Assembly (NCBI RefSeq): GCF_002752675.1
Contig: NZ_CP024608.1
Location: 2,418,001-2,482,000 of the forward strand
Direction of reading: 5' to 3'
DNA length: 64,000 bases
Source: Massilia violaceinigra
Lineage (GTDB): Bacteria > Pseudomonadota > Gammaproteobacteria > Burkholderiales > Burkholderiaceae_D
In this document: positions 38,580-48,346 of the stretch, one piece after another
How positions within the stretch are numbered: position 1 is the stretch's first letter
Layout of the letters: the number at the start of each line of letters is the position of its first letter
Position numbers and translations under genes: made by a program
Notes under the pieces: generated by a model
Told to the model about the DNA's origin: nothing
Seen by the model: the letters and a program-made list of their open reading frames with translations, nothing else
The model's database searches: none

Positions 38580-39005
38580 ATGAAATCCATGAAAATGATG
38601 AAAAAAGCGCAAGCCGGTTTTACCCTGATCGAACTGATGATCGTTGTTGCAATTATCGGTATCTTGGCTGCTGTTGCACTGCCAGCGTACCAGGACTATG
38701 TTGCCAAATCGCAAGTTGCTGCTTCCCTGGCTGAAATCACCCCAGGTAAAGTACAAGTAGAAACCAAACTGGCTGAAGGCACTGCTGTTGCCGCTCCTAC
38801 CGACGTCGGTATCGCCGCCGTCACCAAACGTTGCTCCGCAATTGCCGCAGCGGTTGCTGTGACCGGCGCTGGTAGCATCGAGTGCACGATGATCGGCAAT
38901 TCCGACGTTACGGGCAAGACCATCAAGTGGGCCCGCGTTGCTACCGGCGCATGGGCATGCACCTCGAGCGCTGACCCGAAATTCGTACCAAAAGAATGCA
39001 AATAA
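38580..39005 (+). CDS. pilA: type IV pilin (PilA-like), array copy
   Basis: A 141-residue prepilin almost identical to those at 29032 and 37285 (Val for Ile in TDVGIAAV). Leader [20 protein letters not shown] and all four cysteines are kept. It has an independent sigma54 promoter, the AGGAG ribosome site and a terminator, so it can be expressed on its own. Confidence 0.95.
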   Translation: MKSMKMMKKAQAGFTLIELMIVVAIIGILAAVALPAYQDYVAKSQVAASLAEITPGKVQVETKLAEGTAVAAPTDVGIAAVTKRCSAIAAAVAVTGAGSIECTMIGNSDVTGKTIKWARVATGAWACTSSADPKFVPKECK

Positions 39006-39031
39006 TCTAGTTTTTATTGGTTAGCATGATG

Positions 39032-39062
39032 TGCCCCTGGCGTAGTTTGCCGGGGGCATTTT
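39032..39062 (+). terminator. rho-independent terminator of pilin copy 38580
   Basis: Stem TGCCCCTGGC with GCCGGGGGCA (one G-T pair), short loop, then TTTT. Confidence 0.8.
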
Positions 39063-39090
39063 ACAAGCAGCAATACGCTGATCGACTCAG

Positions 39091-39490
39091 CGTACGAAAC
39101 AACGTCTCCCAGGCCGCTTCGAGTTTCCGAAGACGCGCTGAACAAGCCCTCTGCAATTCCAGCGTATTGCCCTGCACAATTGAACCTATCCCAGCGAGCG
39201 TGAACGCGCGTCACCTGCCTCCCAGGGTTCCGTTACCCTAAAAGTATAACGATGTCGGCAACTACGGTCAGTAGTGCCTGATTTGCGTCCGCGCCAAGAC
39301 TTGCGTCGGCCGTATTACGCCTGTGTAAAACGCTCGACCATATTCCTAAGTCCATGTTGGTTTGCCAGCGCGACGGGGAATGCCGATTCACAGCTTGCTG
39401 CTCAGTTCCTCGGCTGCGATGCCATGCCTGCCACTGCACATCCGGGCTCGCAGGTTGTTGGATTCTCAACGCGCCCAAGCGAATCCACGC
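39091..39490. repeat. downstream segment of the tandem pilin duplication, copy 2
   Basis: Counterpart of 37791-38170 (see shared blocks there). It ends close to the left end of the IS21 element. No supported gene lies in it. Confidence 0.75.
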
Positions 39491-39586
39491 CAAACAGCAT
39501 GCTGCCTTAGCGCATTCGGAGCTGGTTGGCGTCAACTATCTTGGCCGGTCGGCGTCAATTATCTTGGCCGGTGAAGCGAGTTGTTG

Positions 39587-40372
39587 TTAATCCGTCTTTT
39601 CCTTCAATTTCTTGCCAGCGGTAGTGTTGGCGGTCGCTGCTGTTCGCCGGCGATAGCTCTCCACATTGAGCTCGAAGATGGTCGAGTGGTGCACGAGTCG
39701 GTCCACTGCCGCCAACGTCATGGTGGGCTCCGGAAACACCTGTTCCCAGCCCGAGAATGGCTGGTTGGCGGTCAATGCCAAACTCTTCCGCTCATACCGC
39801 GCAGCGATCAACTCGAACAGCACCGATGTCTCTGCCTGGTCGCGCCGGACATAGCTCAGGTCATCAAGGATGAGCAGGTCGAAGCGGTCAAGCCTGGCGA
39901 TTTCCGCAGGCAAGCGCATCTCCTGACGAGCCACCTGCAGTCGCTGAACCAGATCGCTGGTGCGCGTAAAGTGCACGCGGTAACCGCGGTCGATCAGGCC
40001 ATAGCCGATGGCGCACACGAGGTGGCTCTTGCCCACGCCTGGTGGCCCGAACAGCAGCAAATTGGATCCCTGATCGATCCAGCCATCGCCCTCGATCAAG
40101 GCCGTCACATGGGCCTTCGAAACGGAAGGTACCGTAGTGAAGTCAAAGCTCGACAGCAGCTTGCCCGGCAACAGTTGCGACTCGAGCCGATGCCGCTCAA
40201 GACGCCGCGTTTCACGTTCCGCAAGCTCATGCTCCATCACGGCGGCGAGGTAGCGCTCGGCGGGCCAACCCTCTTTGTTGGACTGCGCCGCCAGGTCGGC
40301 CCACAGGCGCTTGACGGTAGGTAAGCGCAGCTCGTTGAGGATCAATGGCAGACGCGCTGCGATAGCGCTCAT
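39587..40372 (-). CDS. istB: IS21 helper ATPase IstB
   Basis: A 261-residue AAA+ DnaA-like ATPase. The start at 40372 overlaps the istA stop (ATGA). Walker A is FGPPGVGKSHL and Walker B is LLILDDLSYV. It works with the IstA transposase in target selection. Intact. Confidence 0.95.
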   Translation of the reverse strand: MSAIAARLPLILNELRLPTVKRLWADLAAQSNKEGWPAERYLAAVMEHELAERETRRLERHRLESQLLPGKLLSSFDFTTVPSVSKAHVTALIEGDGWIDQGSNLLLFGPPGVGKSHLVCAIGYGLIDRGYRVHFTRTSDLVQRLQVARQEMRLPAEIARLDRFDLLILDDLSYVRRDQAETSVLFELIAARYERKSLALTANQPFSGWEQVFPEPTMTLAAVDRLVHHSTIFELNVESYRRRTAATANTTAGKKLKEKTD

Positions 40373-41861
40373 GCGGCCTCCAGCAAGCAGTCGTAACTGG
40401 CCAGCGACGGCAGCATCACCGTGACGCTTGGACACTGTGCTTGTCGCGGGGCCATCTCCTGCCTGAGCTCCTCAAGATCCGGCATCTCGCCGCTAACGAG
40501 CAGCACTGCCAGGCGCTGCGCCAACGCCGCCTCGCAGCCCTCATTGCCCGCCAAGTCCAGCAGGCCAACCATGAGCCGGCAAGCCTGCGCCTCCGGCAGG
40601 GCATCCTTCAAATGCATCCACATCTGCAAGTACTCGGTACGCGGGAACAGGTCGTCGCGCAACACAGAGCGTGCCAGTGCGCCGGGCTTGCGCTTAAGGG
40701 CCGGCAACAGGTGGCGGTAGTCGACGACCTTGCCCCGTCCGCTGACCGGGTCGGGTTGACCACGACGCAATGCGAGCACGCAGACATTGCCCAGCCAGCA
40801 CTCGAGCTTGTCGCTAAAAATCCGTACCTTTAAACGATGCCCTACCAGCCGCGACGGCGCCGTGTACAGCACTTTCCTGACGGTCATCGTGCCGTACTTG
40901 GTGACACGGGCGTCAACCTCCTCGTAGTCGCTGCTGCGCCGTGCCGGCAGCGCTATCAGCAAGGCGCGCTCCTCGTCGAACTTGGACGCGATACGGGCGT
41001 TGAGCCGGCCGAACACTTCAGCGACGAACACACGGTAGGCATCGAGGTCGGCGAAGTCGCGGTGGCCACGCAACAGCAGTGCCTGCTCCATCGTTCGCTT
41101 GAGCGTGCCTTGCCGGGCTTCTATCGAACCGTTCTCATGACTCACGCCAAGATTGTTACGGCTCGGTCGCATGCCGTAGTGGCTGCACAGGGCCTCGTAG
41201 CGACGGGTCAGCAGTTCCTGCTCCGACTTGTTGTTGAAGGCCGCAGCCAAACTATCGGTCCTGTGTTCCGCCGGGACGCCGCCCATCATCCAGGCAGCGT
41301 TCTGTACGCCGGACGACAAGGCCATGAAGCTTTCGCCCCCGAGCACGACCTCGACGTAGCGCCAACCCGAATACGCCAGAGCGAATTGATACAGCAAATG
41401 CAGCAGTATGGCGCCGGCGATCGTTACCTGCAGCACGGCGGCATGGGTAAAATCGGACAGGCCCAAGCGGCCCGGCGGATGAGCTTGCGCGAAGTACACC
41501 TCGCGCTCCTTGCGGTAACTGGCGCTCCACGTGCGTACCCGGCGCTGCAAGGTACGCAGCAGCGCAACGTCGTATTGCCCAGGATAGCGGCGCTGCATTT
41601 CTTCCAGCAGCGTGGTGGCGGTCAGCGCCGGCGTGGCTTCGAGCAGCGGTACGATGTCGCTCTGCCAGACGGCCTCGAATGGGTCGGAGCGGGTGCGCCA
41701 GACACGTGCTGGCCTTTGCGACGGCAGTCCTTCGATGGCATCGAGCCGGCGCGCTGAGCGCACGCTGATGCCGTCTTCGCTGCGGCGACTTCCTGACCGA
41801 GTTTGGCCCTGTGCTTCTTGTAAATTCCCACTTGGTGATCCCCAATGCGTTTGCCGGCCAC
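40369..41861 (-). pseudogene. istA: IS21 transposase IstA, frameshifted near the N-terminus
   Basis: The GTG at 41861 opens the family N-terminus AGKRIGDHQVGIYKKHRAKL and QEVAAAKT. It then needs a one-base shift near 41768-41778 to continue as GISVRSARRLD and the rest of the protein to 40369. The rve core (LGLSDFTHA, ENGSIEARQGTLK) is otherwise whole. One base appears lost in the codon pair for Thr-Gly. Inactivation or a sequencing error are the two explanations. Confidence 0.85.
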
Positions 41862-42072
41862 TCGTCATCTCCCTCAGCCACATGCTGAACGAAACAACTG
41901 TAAACCTCGCTTCCGCACCGGGCCGGTTTCAGGTGACAAACCGGCCAAGATAGTTGTCGTGTACCGGCCAAGATAATTGTCGCTCACCACAATGCCTTGT
42001 TCCGCTGCCGCAGACCTCTGATCGCCTGACCAGTGGGCCATGAAAGAACTGCTTCTTCTCACGTACAAAAGA

Positions 42073-42117
42073 TGTCAGCTGACAAAAAATGTTCTCTTCA
42101 CCGGCCAAAATTTGTCA
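42073..42117 (+). promoter_or_regulatory. TGTC/GACA motif cluster upstream of pilin 42263 (possible PilR sites)
   Basis: TGTC at 42073, GACA at 42081 and TGTC at 42113, at 117, 109 and 77 bases before the -24 element. They begin about 84 bases inside the IS21 right end, so the insertion left the regulatory region whole. Confidence 0.55.
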
Positions 42118-42189
42118 CTATCATAACGAAACCAGCCAGTATTTAGTGCAGATATCGCTGTTTTGTGTCAAAAAGACGAGAAAGTGAGC

Positions 42190-42205
42190 TGGCATACCAC
42201 TTGCT
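42190..42205 (+). promoter_or_regulatory. sigma54 promoter of pilin copy at 42263
   Basis: TGGCAT-N5-TTGCT: one change from the -24 consensus, correct spacing, 58 bases before the ATG. Confidence 0.85.
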
Positions 42206-42262
42206 ATACTTATATTACGGTTCAGTAGTTCCGCCATATTCACACCAACGAGGATAGTAAAA

Positions 42263-42688
42263 ATGAAATCGATGAAAATGATGAAAAAAGCACAAGCTGG
42301 TTTTACCCTGATCGAACTGATGATTGTTGTTGCAATTATCGGTATCTTGGCTGCTGTCGCACTGCCGGCGTACCAGGACTATGTTGCCAAGTCGCAAGTC
42401 GCTGCTTCGCTGGCTGAAATCACCCCAGGTAAAGTCCAAGTAGAAACCAAACTGGCTGAAGGCACTGCTGTTGCTGCTCCTACCGACATCGGCGTCGCCG
42501 CTGTCACGAAACGCTGCTCCGCAATCTCCGCAGCCGTTGCTGTGACCGGCGCTGGTAGCATCGAGTGCACGATGCTCGGCAATTCCGCTGTGTTGGGCAA
42601 AACCATCAAGTGGGCGCGTGTTGCTACTGGCGCTTGGGCTTGCACTTCGAGCGCCGACCCGAAATACGTTCCAAAAGAATGCAAATAA
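42263..42688 (+). CDS. pilA: type IV pilin (PilA-like), array copy
   Basis: A 141-residue prepilin, the most diverged of the four similar copies ([28 protein letters not shown]). Leader [20 protein letters not shown] and the cysteine pattern are unchanged. The changes fall in the surface-exposed C-terminal half, while the first 70 residues are identical. Confidence 0.95.
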   Translation: MKSMKMMKKAQAGFTLIELMIVVAIIGILAAVALPAYQDYVAKSQVAASLAEITPGKVQVETKLAEGTAVAAPTDIGVAAVTKRCSAISAAVAVTGAGSIECTMLGNSAVLGKTIKWARVATGAWACTSSADPKYVPKECK

Positions 42689-42715
42689 TCCAGTTTAAAT
42701 ACTGATTAGCATGGC

Positions 42716-42746
42716 ATGTCCCCCGGTGTTTTTGCTGCGGGGGCAT
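42716..42746 (+). terminator. terminator-like hairpin after pilin copy 42263
   Basis: ATGTCCCCCG and GCGGGGGCAT pair around a T-rich loop, 27 bases after the stop. Confidence 0.6.
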
Positions 42747-43004
42747 GTTGTAAGTCATCTCGGTAGTCGGCACCATATGCGATGACCTTTCGTGTGCCGT
42801 GTCGGATTCCCGGCAGTGACCCGAATTCATAGCGCAGCATTCAGTCGCACCTTTCTTTCAGAATCACATCGAGCCACCGCGTTTCAAGATACATGCGGCA
42901 AGCTTTGTCGTACCTTGAGACTTCCGGTCTCGCCTTCCCAAAATTCAGTGACGCTGCTATCCTTGACCGATAGTCCGCGCTGCTCACCTGCCACCAATCG
43001 TGCC

Positions 43005-43451
43005 ATGATGACATCCCATTCCCCTTTCGCAGCCCGTCGACAGGCTGGTTTTACGCTGATCGAGTTGATGATCGTCGTTGCCATCATCGGGGTGCTGGCA
43101 GCAGTTGCCATTCCCCTCTACCAGGATTACGTGGCCAAGTCCAAAGTGTCCGCGGCGATTGAAGAATCAGCGGGAGCCCGCACCGGTATCGATACCGAAG
43201 TCGTGAACACGCCCAACCTGGATGCCGCAACCATCATGCTCGCCACCAAGCTTCACGCCGACTCGATTAACTGCACCATCAGCACCACGGCCGCGGTCGC
43301 CGGGGCAACCAGCGTAAGCTGTCTGATCAAGGGTGGCCCCGCTAGTGTCACCGGCAAGAAAATCAGCTGGTCGCGTGCCAGCACGGGCGCCTGGACGTGC
43401 AGCGCCCCCGGCATCGACCCCAAGCATACCAGCGCGTCTTGCCCTCCGTAA
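43005..43451 (+). CDS. type IV pilin-like protein, second type
   Basis: A 148-residue prepilin. The leader [15 protein letters not shown] precedes FTLIELM, then [19 protein letters not shown]. The globular part differs from the PilA copies ([28 protein letters not shown]) but keeps four cysteines. I see no sigma54 promoter and no good ribosome site; the ATG at 43008 is equally possible. It resembles the next gene more than the main copies, so the two form a sub-pair. Confidence 0.85.
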   Translation: MMTSHSPFAARRQAGFTLIELMIVVAIIGVLAAVAIPLYQDYVAKSKVSAAIEESAGARTGIDTEVVNTPNLDAATIMLATKLHADSINCTISTTAAVAGATSVSCLIKGGPASVTGKKISWSRASTGAWTCSAPGIDPKHTSASCPP

Positions 43452-43754
43452 CTTGACCAGCTCGCTCCGGCAAGTCGTTGTAATTCCTCCCGCAGTGCTG
43501 GTGCACGCCGCATAAAAGTTCCTCGTTCGGCGCGCCACCACAAGCTACATCAACGTCCCTCTCTTAAAGCTGAACTGCCTGCGCCTGGCGCAGGTCGAAC
43601 GGATTCGCCTGTCGAGATCTGTTTTCGACCGGTCGCTTTCCCTGAGCAAAGTTCTCGCTCAAACGCAATCCCTTGTTTCACTGCTGGTGCTTCCGTTCGC
43701 AATGGCGACGGCCGCGCCGTATCTCAATGCATGTCATCTCATTGGAGCAGCAAC

Positions 43755-44207
43755 ATGAAATCAATAAAATGGGTCCATTGTCGTTCGCAACGTGGCTTCA
43801 CCCTGATCGAGCTGATGATTGTCGTCGCCATTCTCGCCATCCTCGCGGCCATCGCCCTGCCGATGTACCAGGACTATGTCGCCAAGGCGAAAGTAGGCGC
43901 GGCCGTCGCTGAAGCGGGTGGCGGCAAAATCGGCATCGATGCCGAAATTGTCATGACGCCCACCATGGATGCCGCCAAAACCATGCAGGCCACCCGGTTC
44001 AGCACACCGGAGACAGCGAACTGCACACTCAGCGTCGAGGCGGCCAATGAGGGTAAAACCGGTATCACGTGCACGATCAAAGGCGGTCCGGCCGGGGTGG
44101 CAAGCAAAAAGGTCACCTGGTCGCGCGAGTCAAACGGTGCATGGAAATGCGAAGTGGACGGTATCGCGGCCGAATACACCACCCCGGCTTGTCCGCTTAA
44201 AACCTAG
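43755..44207 (+). CDS. type IV pilin-like protein, second type
   Basis: A 150-residue prepilin. GGAG lies seven bases before the ATG at 43755. The leader [14 protein letters not shown] precedes FTLIELM and [19 protein letters not shown]. The body shares [18 protein letters not shown] and [17 protein letters not shown] with the preceding gene. Four cysteines follow the same spacing. No -24/-12 promoter is visible upstream. It closes the pilin array. Confidence 0.88.
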   Translation: MKSIKWVHCRSQRGFTLIELMIVVAILAILAAIALPMYQDYVAKAKVGAAVAEAGGGKIGIDAEIVMTPTMDAAKTMQATRFSTPETANCTLSVEAANEGKTGITCTIKGGPAGVASKKVTWSRESNGAWKCEVDGIAAEYTTPACPLKT

Positions 44208-44337
44208 CCGACATCGTGGCGGCCGCCGATCATGGCGCGTAGGTCATGTGTGGCGGCTAAGTGTCATGCTGGGGAGTGAGGTCGGCGCACTGCGTGCTCA
44301 TAGTGAGCGCTTACTTCAGGCCGGTGGGCGGCAGAGC

Positions 44338-44838
44338 TTACTCATCGATCGCGGCATGCCAGTCGCCCGACTTGCCGCCCTGTTTTTCCAGCACCCGCAC
44401 ATTGCTCATGACCATGCCGCGGTCGACCGCCTTGCACATGTCGTAAATCGTCAGCAATCCGACCTGCACGGCAGTGAGCGCTTCCATCTCGACCCCGGTC
44501 TTGCCGACCGTTTCGACCTGGGCGCGGCAATGCACGCTGCTGGCCGCCTGGTCGACCTCGAAATCGACGGCGACCCGGGTGATCGCCAGCGGATGGCACA
44601 GCGGCACCAGGTCGCTGGTTTTCTTGGCGCCCATGATGGCGGCGATGCGCGCAATGCCGAGCACGTCGCCCTTTTTCGCGCTGCCCGATACCACGAGCGC
44701 CATCGTTTCCGGCTTCATGCGGATGGTGCCCGCGGCGACCGCAATGCGGTGGGTGTCGCTCTTGTTGGCGACGTCGACCATGTGGGCCTGGCCGGTGGCG
44801 TCGAAGTGGGTAAGCTGGTCGTTCTGGGAGGTTGTCAT
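44338..44838 (-). CDS. moaC: cyclic pyranopterin monophosphate synthase MoaC
   Basis: A 166-residue MoaC, which makes cyclic pyranopterin monophosphate in molybdenum cofactor synthesis. The start at 44838 gives the normal length. Motifs: [33 protein letters not shown] and MCKAVDRGM (with catalytic Lys/Asp). Divergent from the protease gene. No other moa genes are in the window. Confidence 0.95.
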   Translation of the reverse strand: MTTSQNDQLTHFDATGQAHMVDVANKSDTHRIAVAAGTIRMKPETMALVVSGSAKKGDVLGIARIAAIMGAKKTSDLVPLCHPLAITRVAVDFEVDQAASSVHCRAQVETVGKTGVEMEALTAVQVGLLTIYDMCKAVDRGMVMSNVRVLEKQGGKSGDWHAAIDE

Positions 44839-44936
44839 CGGATCGAAAGAGGGCAGTAGGGAAACAAATTGAGTCAAGTCGCGGGCGCTGATGCGAGGCT
44901 GCGCAGTTGCGGCGCAGTTGCGGTTATCATAGCACC

Positions 44937-46529
44937 GTGAAATCCAAAACCGCTCCAGCCACCATGAGCTTGCCGCGCCGTTTCAAGGCGCGCCTGCTGC
45001 TGTCCATCGCCCTGATGTCGGCGCTGGGCGGCTTGGCGCAGCCCGCCAATGCCCAGAACAATCTGAACGGTACCAGCTTGCCGACCCTGGGCGACACCGC
45101 GCGCGAAGACCTCTCGCCCGTGCTCGAACGGCGGCTGGGCGAAGAAATCATGCGCGACATTAAGCGCGACCACGATTTCCTCGATGACGATCCGATTCTG
45201 GAATACCTTAACGAATTCGGCAGCGGCCTGGTCGCCTCCTACCCGGGTGCGCGCGGCGAAACCAATGCCGACTACTATTTCTTCGCCGTGCGCGATCCCA
45301 TGCTCAACGCCTTCGCGCTGCCCGGCGGCTTCATTGCCGTGCACTCGGCGCTGCTGCTGGCAGCCCAGACCGAGTCCGAACTGGCCTCGGTCATGTCGCA
45401 CGAAATCGGCCACGTGGCCCAGCGCCACATTGCGCGCATGCTGGGCCAGCAAAAGCAGGATGCGCTCATTCCCCTGGCCGCGATGATCCTGGCCGCGCTT
45501 GCCTCCAAGGGCGGCGCCGATGCCGCGATCGGCGTGTTCATGGGCGGGCAGGGCTTGCAGATCCAGCGCCAGCTCAATTTCAGCCGCGACGCCGAGCGCG
45601 AGGCCGACCGCATCGGTTTCCAGATCATGGGCGCGGGCGGGTACGACACCTCCGGCATGGTGGCCTTTTTCGGCCGCATGCAGGCAGCTAGCCGGGTCTA
45701 CAGCGACCTGATGCCGGCGTATCTGCGCAGCCATCCGCTGACCTCGGAACGGATTTCGGACATCCAGGCGCGCATCCGCGAAACGCCGTACCGCCAGCGT
45801 GTCGACAGCCTGGAGTTTCACCTGGTGCGCGCGCGCGCCCGCGTGCTGCAGGATGAAAGCACGCAGGGACAGGTGGAAGCGGCCGCGTTTTTCGACGCGC
45901 AACTGACCCAGCAAAGCCGCCAACAGCAGGCTGGCGCGCAATACGGACTGGCTTTCCTGGCGCTCAAAAAAGGCGACCTGGCCAAGGCGCAAACCTGGCT
46001 CGACAAGGCGCGCGGCACCGTGCGTCCGGCCGAAGGCGCCGTGTTTTCAACGGGACAAGCCAGTTCCGACGGCGCCGCCATGTTCGCCAGTCTGGCGCTG
46101 GAAATCAAGCTCGCGTCCGGCCAGCCGGCGCTGGTCAAGCAGCAGGCGCTCAAGGATGCCGATCAGGCGCACCTGCGCTATCCGCTCTCGCGCGGCATCG
46201 CGCGCCAGTACGCCGACGCGATGATCGTCAACGGCAAGCTCGACGATGCCGCGCGCTTCCTGCGCGACCAGGTGCAGCTGTACCGCGAGGAGCCGAAATT
46301 GCATGAGTTGCTGGCCAAGACCTATGCGGCGCAGGGCAAGATCGCGTTGCAGCACCTGGCCCTGGCCGAATCGTATGCGCTCAGCGGCGGCATGCTGGCC
46401 GCGCTCGACCAGCTAACCATTGCGCGCAAGGCCAGCGATGCTTCGTTCTACGACATGGCGGTGATCGATGCCCGCGAACGCGAATTGCAGGCGCGCCGGC
46501 GTGAAGAGATGAAGGACGCGAAGAAGTAA
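44937..46529 (+). CDS. bepA: M48-family metalloprotease, BepA/YfgC-like
   Basis: About 530 residues. A signal peptide ending PANAQ directs export to the periplasm. The zinc site is HEIGH at 155-159 (numbered from the GTG at 44937; an ATG at 44964 is also possible). [12 protein letters not shown] holds the third zinc ligand. The C-terminal half is TPR-like ([24 protein letters not shown]). BepA helps assemble or degrade outer-membrane proteins such as LptD. The match is by architecture. Confidence 0.9.
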   Translation: MKSKTAPATMSLPRRFKARLLLSIALMSALGGLAQPANAQNNLNGTSLPTLGDTAREDLSPVLERRLGEEIMRDIKRDHDFLDDDPILEYLNEFGSGLVASYPGARGETNADYYFFAVRDPMLNAFALPGGFIAVHSALLLAAQTESELASVMSHEIGHVAQRHIARMLGQQKQDALIPLAAMILAALASKGGADAAIGVFMGGQGLQIQRQLNFSRDAEREADRIGFQIMGAGGYDTSGMVAFFGRMQAASRVYSDLMPAYLRSHPLTSERISDIQARIRETPYRQRVDSLEFHLVRARARVLQDESTQGQVEAAAFFDAQLTQQSRQQQAGAQYGLAFLALKKGDLAKAQTWLDKARGTVRPAEGAVFSTGQASSDGAAMFASLALEIKLASGQPALVKQQALKDADQAHLRYPLSRGIARQYADAMIVNGKLDDAARFLRDQVQLYREEPKLHELLAKTYAAQGKIALQHLALAESYALSGGMLAALDQLTIARKASDASFYDMAVIDARERELQARRREEMKDAKK

Positions 46530-46711
46530 CCGGAGGCTGGCCGATGCGGGCGCCGTAGGCTTCAGCGAAGCGCTGCCCAGCCTTTGCGCTGCCTCAGGCG
46601 CGCGCGGCGCCCTGCACGCAAGCTGAGTGGCCCACCGACGCATCGTCATGCAGCATCGGCGCCATGTGCGGCAGTGGCAGAAGTGGTGGTGCGTCAATCG
46701 ACGCCATTACC

Positions 46712-47299
46712 TTACGGCGCTGGCATCCGTACAAACTGCAACTGCGCCGCCACCTGCTCGCGCGCAATCCGTTCGACCGGCACCGCCTGTTCCTTGTAAC
46801 GCAGCGTCAACCGGGACGCGCCGCCTTCCAGCCAGCCCATCAGCGCCTCATCGGACGCGCTGTTGCCGTCGATTTCAAGCGCCGCCATCAGCTGCGCCAC
46901 GTCGCGGTCATCGACCTGCGCGATCTTGCCCGCGCAGGAAACGATCAACTCGCCACGCTCCGTCATCCACGCGCGCTCGATCGCATCGACCGCCTCGCCC
47001 GTGTGCAGCACCAGTCCATGCGCCGGATCGGTGCGCGCGATATACGGCGTCGCTTCCAGGTTGACGAACACGCGCTGCGGCCCGTTCTGGAAATACCAGC
47101 AGCCGCGCTCGTCGGCCATGTAGTTGCGGTTGATGAAACCGAGCAGCGCCGTCTGCACCACCTTGTCGCCGGGCAGGTTCAGATGCTGCGCCCGTTCGTC
47201 GCGCATGCGCCAGACGCCGCGCGCATCGAGCGCCAGCCAGCCGTAGCAATGCGGCACATCCGGCCACTTGGCCATCGCTTTTTTAACAATATCATCCAT
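46712..47299 (-). CDS. conserved protein of unknown function (DUF2946-like)
   Basis: A 195-residue soluble protein starting at 47299, eight bases inside the end of the YheT-type hydrolase gene. PHCYGWLALDARGVWRMRDE, GFINRNYMADERGCWYFQNGPQRVFV and NLEATPYIART look like a small conserved betaproteobacterial family; the DUF number is from memory and not certain. Its overlap with the hydrolase gene suggests a shared transcript. No enzymatic motif is seen. Confidence 0.7.
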   Translation of the reverse strand: MDDIVKKAMAKWPDVPHCYGWLALDARGVWRMRDERAQHLNLPGDKVVQTALLGFINRNYMADERGCWYFQNGPQRVFVNLEATPYIARTDPAHGLVLHTGEAVDAIERAWMTERGELIVSCAGKIAQVDDRDVAQLMAALEIDGNSASDEALMGWLEGGASRLTLRYKEQAVPVERIAREQVAAQLQFVRMPAP

Positions 47300-48332
47300 G
47301 GGCGGCAGCTTCGCATAGTTCGTCCGCACCTGGCGCGCGCGTCGCGCTATGCGACTCGCTACGCGACAACTGTACCGCGTCGAAAAAACGCAGGATGCGG
47401 CGCGGCAGCCAGTCCAGCCGGCCCGGCAAATTGCCGACCGCAAAACCCACATGCCCGCCATGCTCCGGATACTCCAGCGTTACCGCCCGCGAGGCGGTCT
47501 TCGGCAGATATCTCCCCGGCAGGAACGGATCGTTGCGCGCATTGAGCACCAGGGTCGGCACCGTGATGTCGCCCAGCACATGCTTGGCGCTGGCGCGGTG
47601 CCAGTAGTCGTCCGTATCGCGGTAGCCGTGCAGCGGCGCGGTGACCACGTTGTCGAAGGCGTACAGGTCGCGCGCGGCCATGAGCGCATCGCGGTCGAAC
47701 AGTCCCGGAAACTGCGCCAGCTTGGCCAGGCACTTGGGCTTGAGCGTCTTGAGAAACATGCGCGTATACACCATGTTCAATCCGGACGAGAGCGACTCGC
47801 CCCCGCGCGCCAGATCGAGCGGCGCCGACACCGCCACCGCCGCATCGACAATCTCCGCCTGATGCTGCGACTCTCCCAGCCAGCGCAGCAGCGCGTTGCC
47901 GCCCAGTGACACACCGGCCGCGTACAGCTTGCCTTGCGTGCGTGCGCGCAAACGCCGCACGATCCAGTCGACTTCGCCCGCGTCGCCCGAATGATAAAAA
48001 CGCGGCGCCCGGTTCGGCTCGCCCGAGCAGCCGCGAAAGTGCGGCACCGCGCCCGACCAGCCGCGCGCGGCGACGGCCGCCATCAAGGCGCGCGCGTAAT
48101 GGCTGGCGGACGAGCCTTCCAGCCCATGAAACAGCACCACCAACGGTTTGCCCGGTTCGCCATCGACGAAGTCGACATCGACGAAGTCGCCGTCCTGCGC
48201 CTCCCAGCGTTCGCGCCGGAACGCCACCGACGGCCTCGCAATGGCCACGGCCGGATACATGGTTTGCAGATGCCCGCCGGGCAGCCACAGGGGCGACTTG
48301 TAGGACAACGGCGCGGGCATCGGCGAGGGCAT
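47292..48332 (-). CDS. alpha/beta hydrolase, YheT/ABHD family
   Basis: A 346-residue hydrolase. SPLWLPGGHLQTMYPA is the family N-terminal signature. FHGLEGSSASHYARAL forms the oxyanion region, FRGCSGEPNRAPRFYHSGD is the conserved family loop, and Ser142 in GVSLGGNALL is the nucleophile. The Asp is near NARNDPFLPG and the His near PEHGGHVGF. Esterase activity is probable, substrate unknown. A start at 48320 is also possible. Confidence 0.92.
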   Translation of the reverse strand: MPSPMPAPLSYKSPLWLPGGHLQTMYPAVAIARPSVAFRRERWEAQDGDFVDVDFVDGEPGKPLVVLFHGLEGSSASHYARALMAAVAARGWSGAVPHFRGCSGEPNRAPRFYHSGDAGEVDWIVRRLRARTQGKLYAAGVSLGGNALLRWLGESQHQAEIVDAAVAVSAPLDLARGGESLSSGLNMVYTRMFLKTLKPKCLAKLAQFPGLFDRDALMAARDLYAFDNVVTAPLHGYRDTDDYWHRASAKHVLGDITVPTLVLNARNDPFLPGRYLPKTASRAVTLEYPEHGGHVGFAVGNLPGRLDWLPRRILRFFDAVQLSRSESHSATRAPGADELCEAAAHG

Positions 48333-48346
48333 CGGCAGAGGTGAAA

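Larger units (their letters stand above)
39523..41989 (-). mobile_element. IS21-family element
   Basis: Each end carries two copies of ATCTTGGCCGGT in inward orientation (39537 and 39560 region on the left, 41940 and 41963 region on the right), the multiple terminal repeats typical of IS21. istA and istB lie on the minus strand. I could not find a target duplication, so the exact ends are approximate. Confidence 0.85.

Noticed and set aside
38315..38734. Longer frame running across the start of the pilin at 38580
   Set aside because: It is out of frame with the pilin and covers the promoter; its translation of the pilin part is nonsense.
42760..42776. CGGCAC-type sequence upstream of the pilin at 43005 as a sigma54 promoter
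   Set aside because: It lacks TTGC at the right spacing and is about 230 bases from the start, unlike the other copies.
24884..44207. Neisseria-like silent pilin cassette system
   Set aside because: The intact copies have leaders, ribosome sites and mostly their own promoters, and no conserved recombination repeat at cassette borders was seen. Only the broken copy looks like a cassette, so this remains a possibility to test, not a call.
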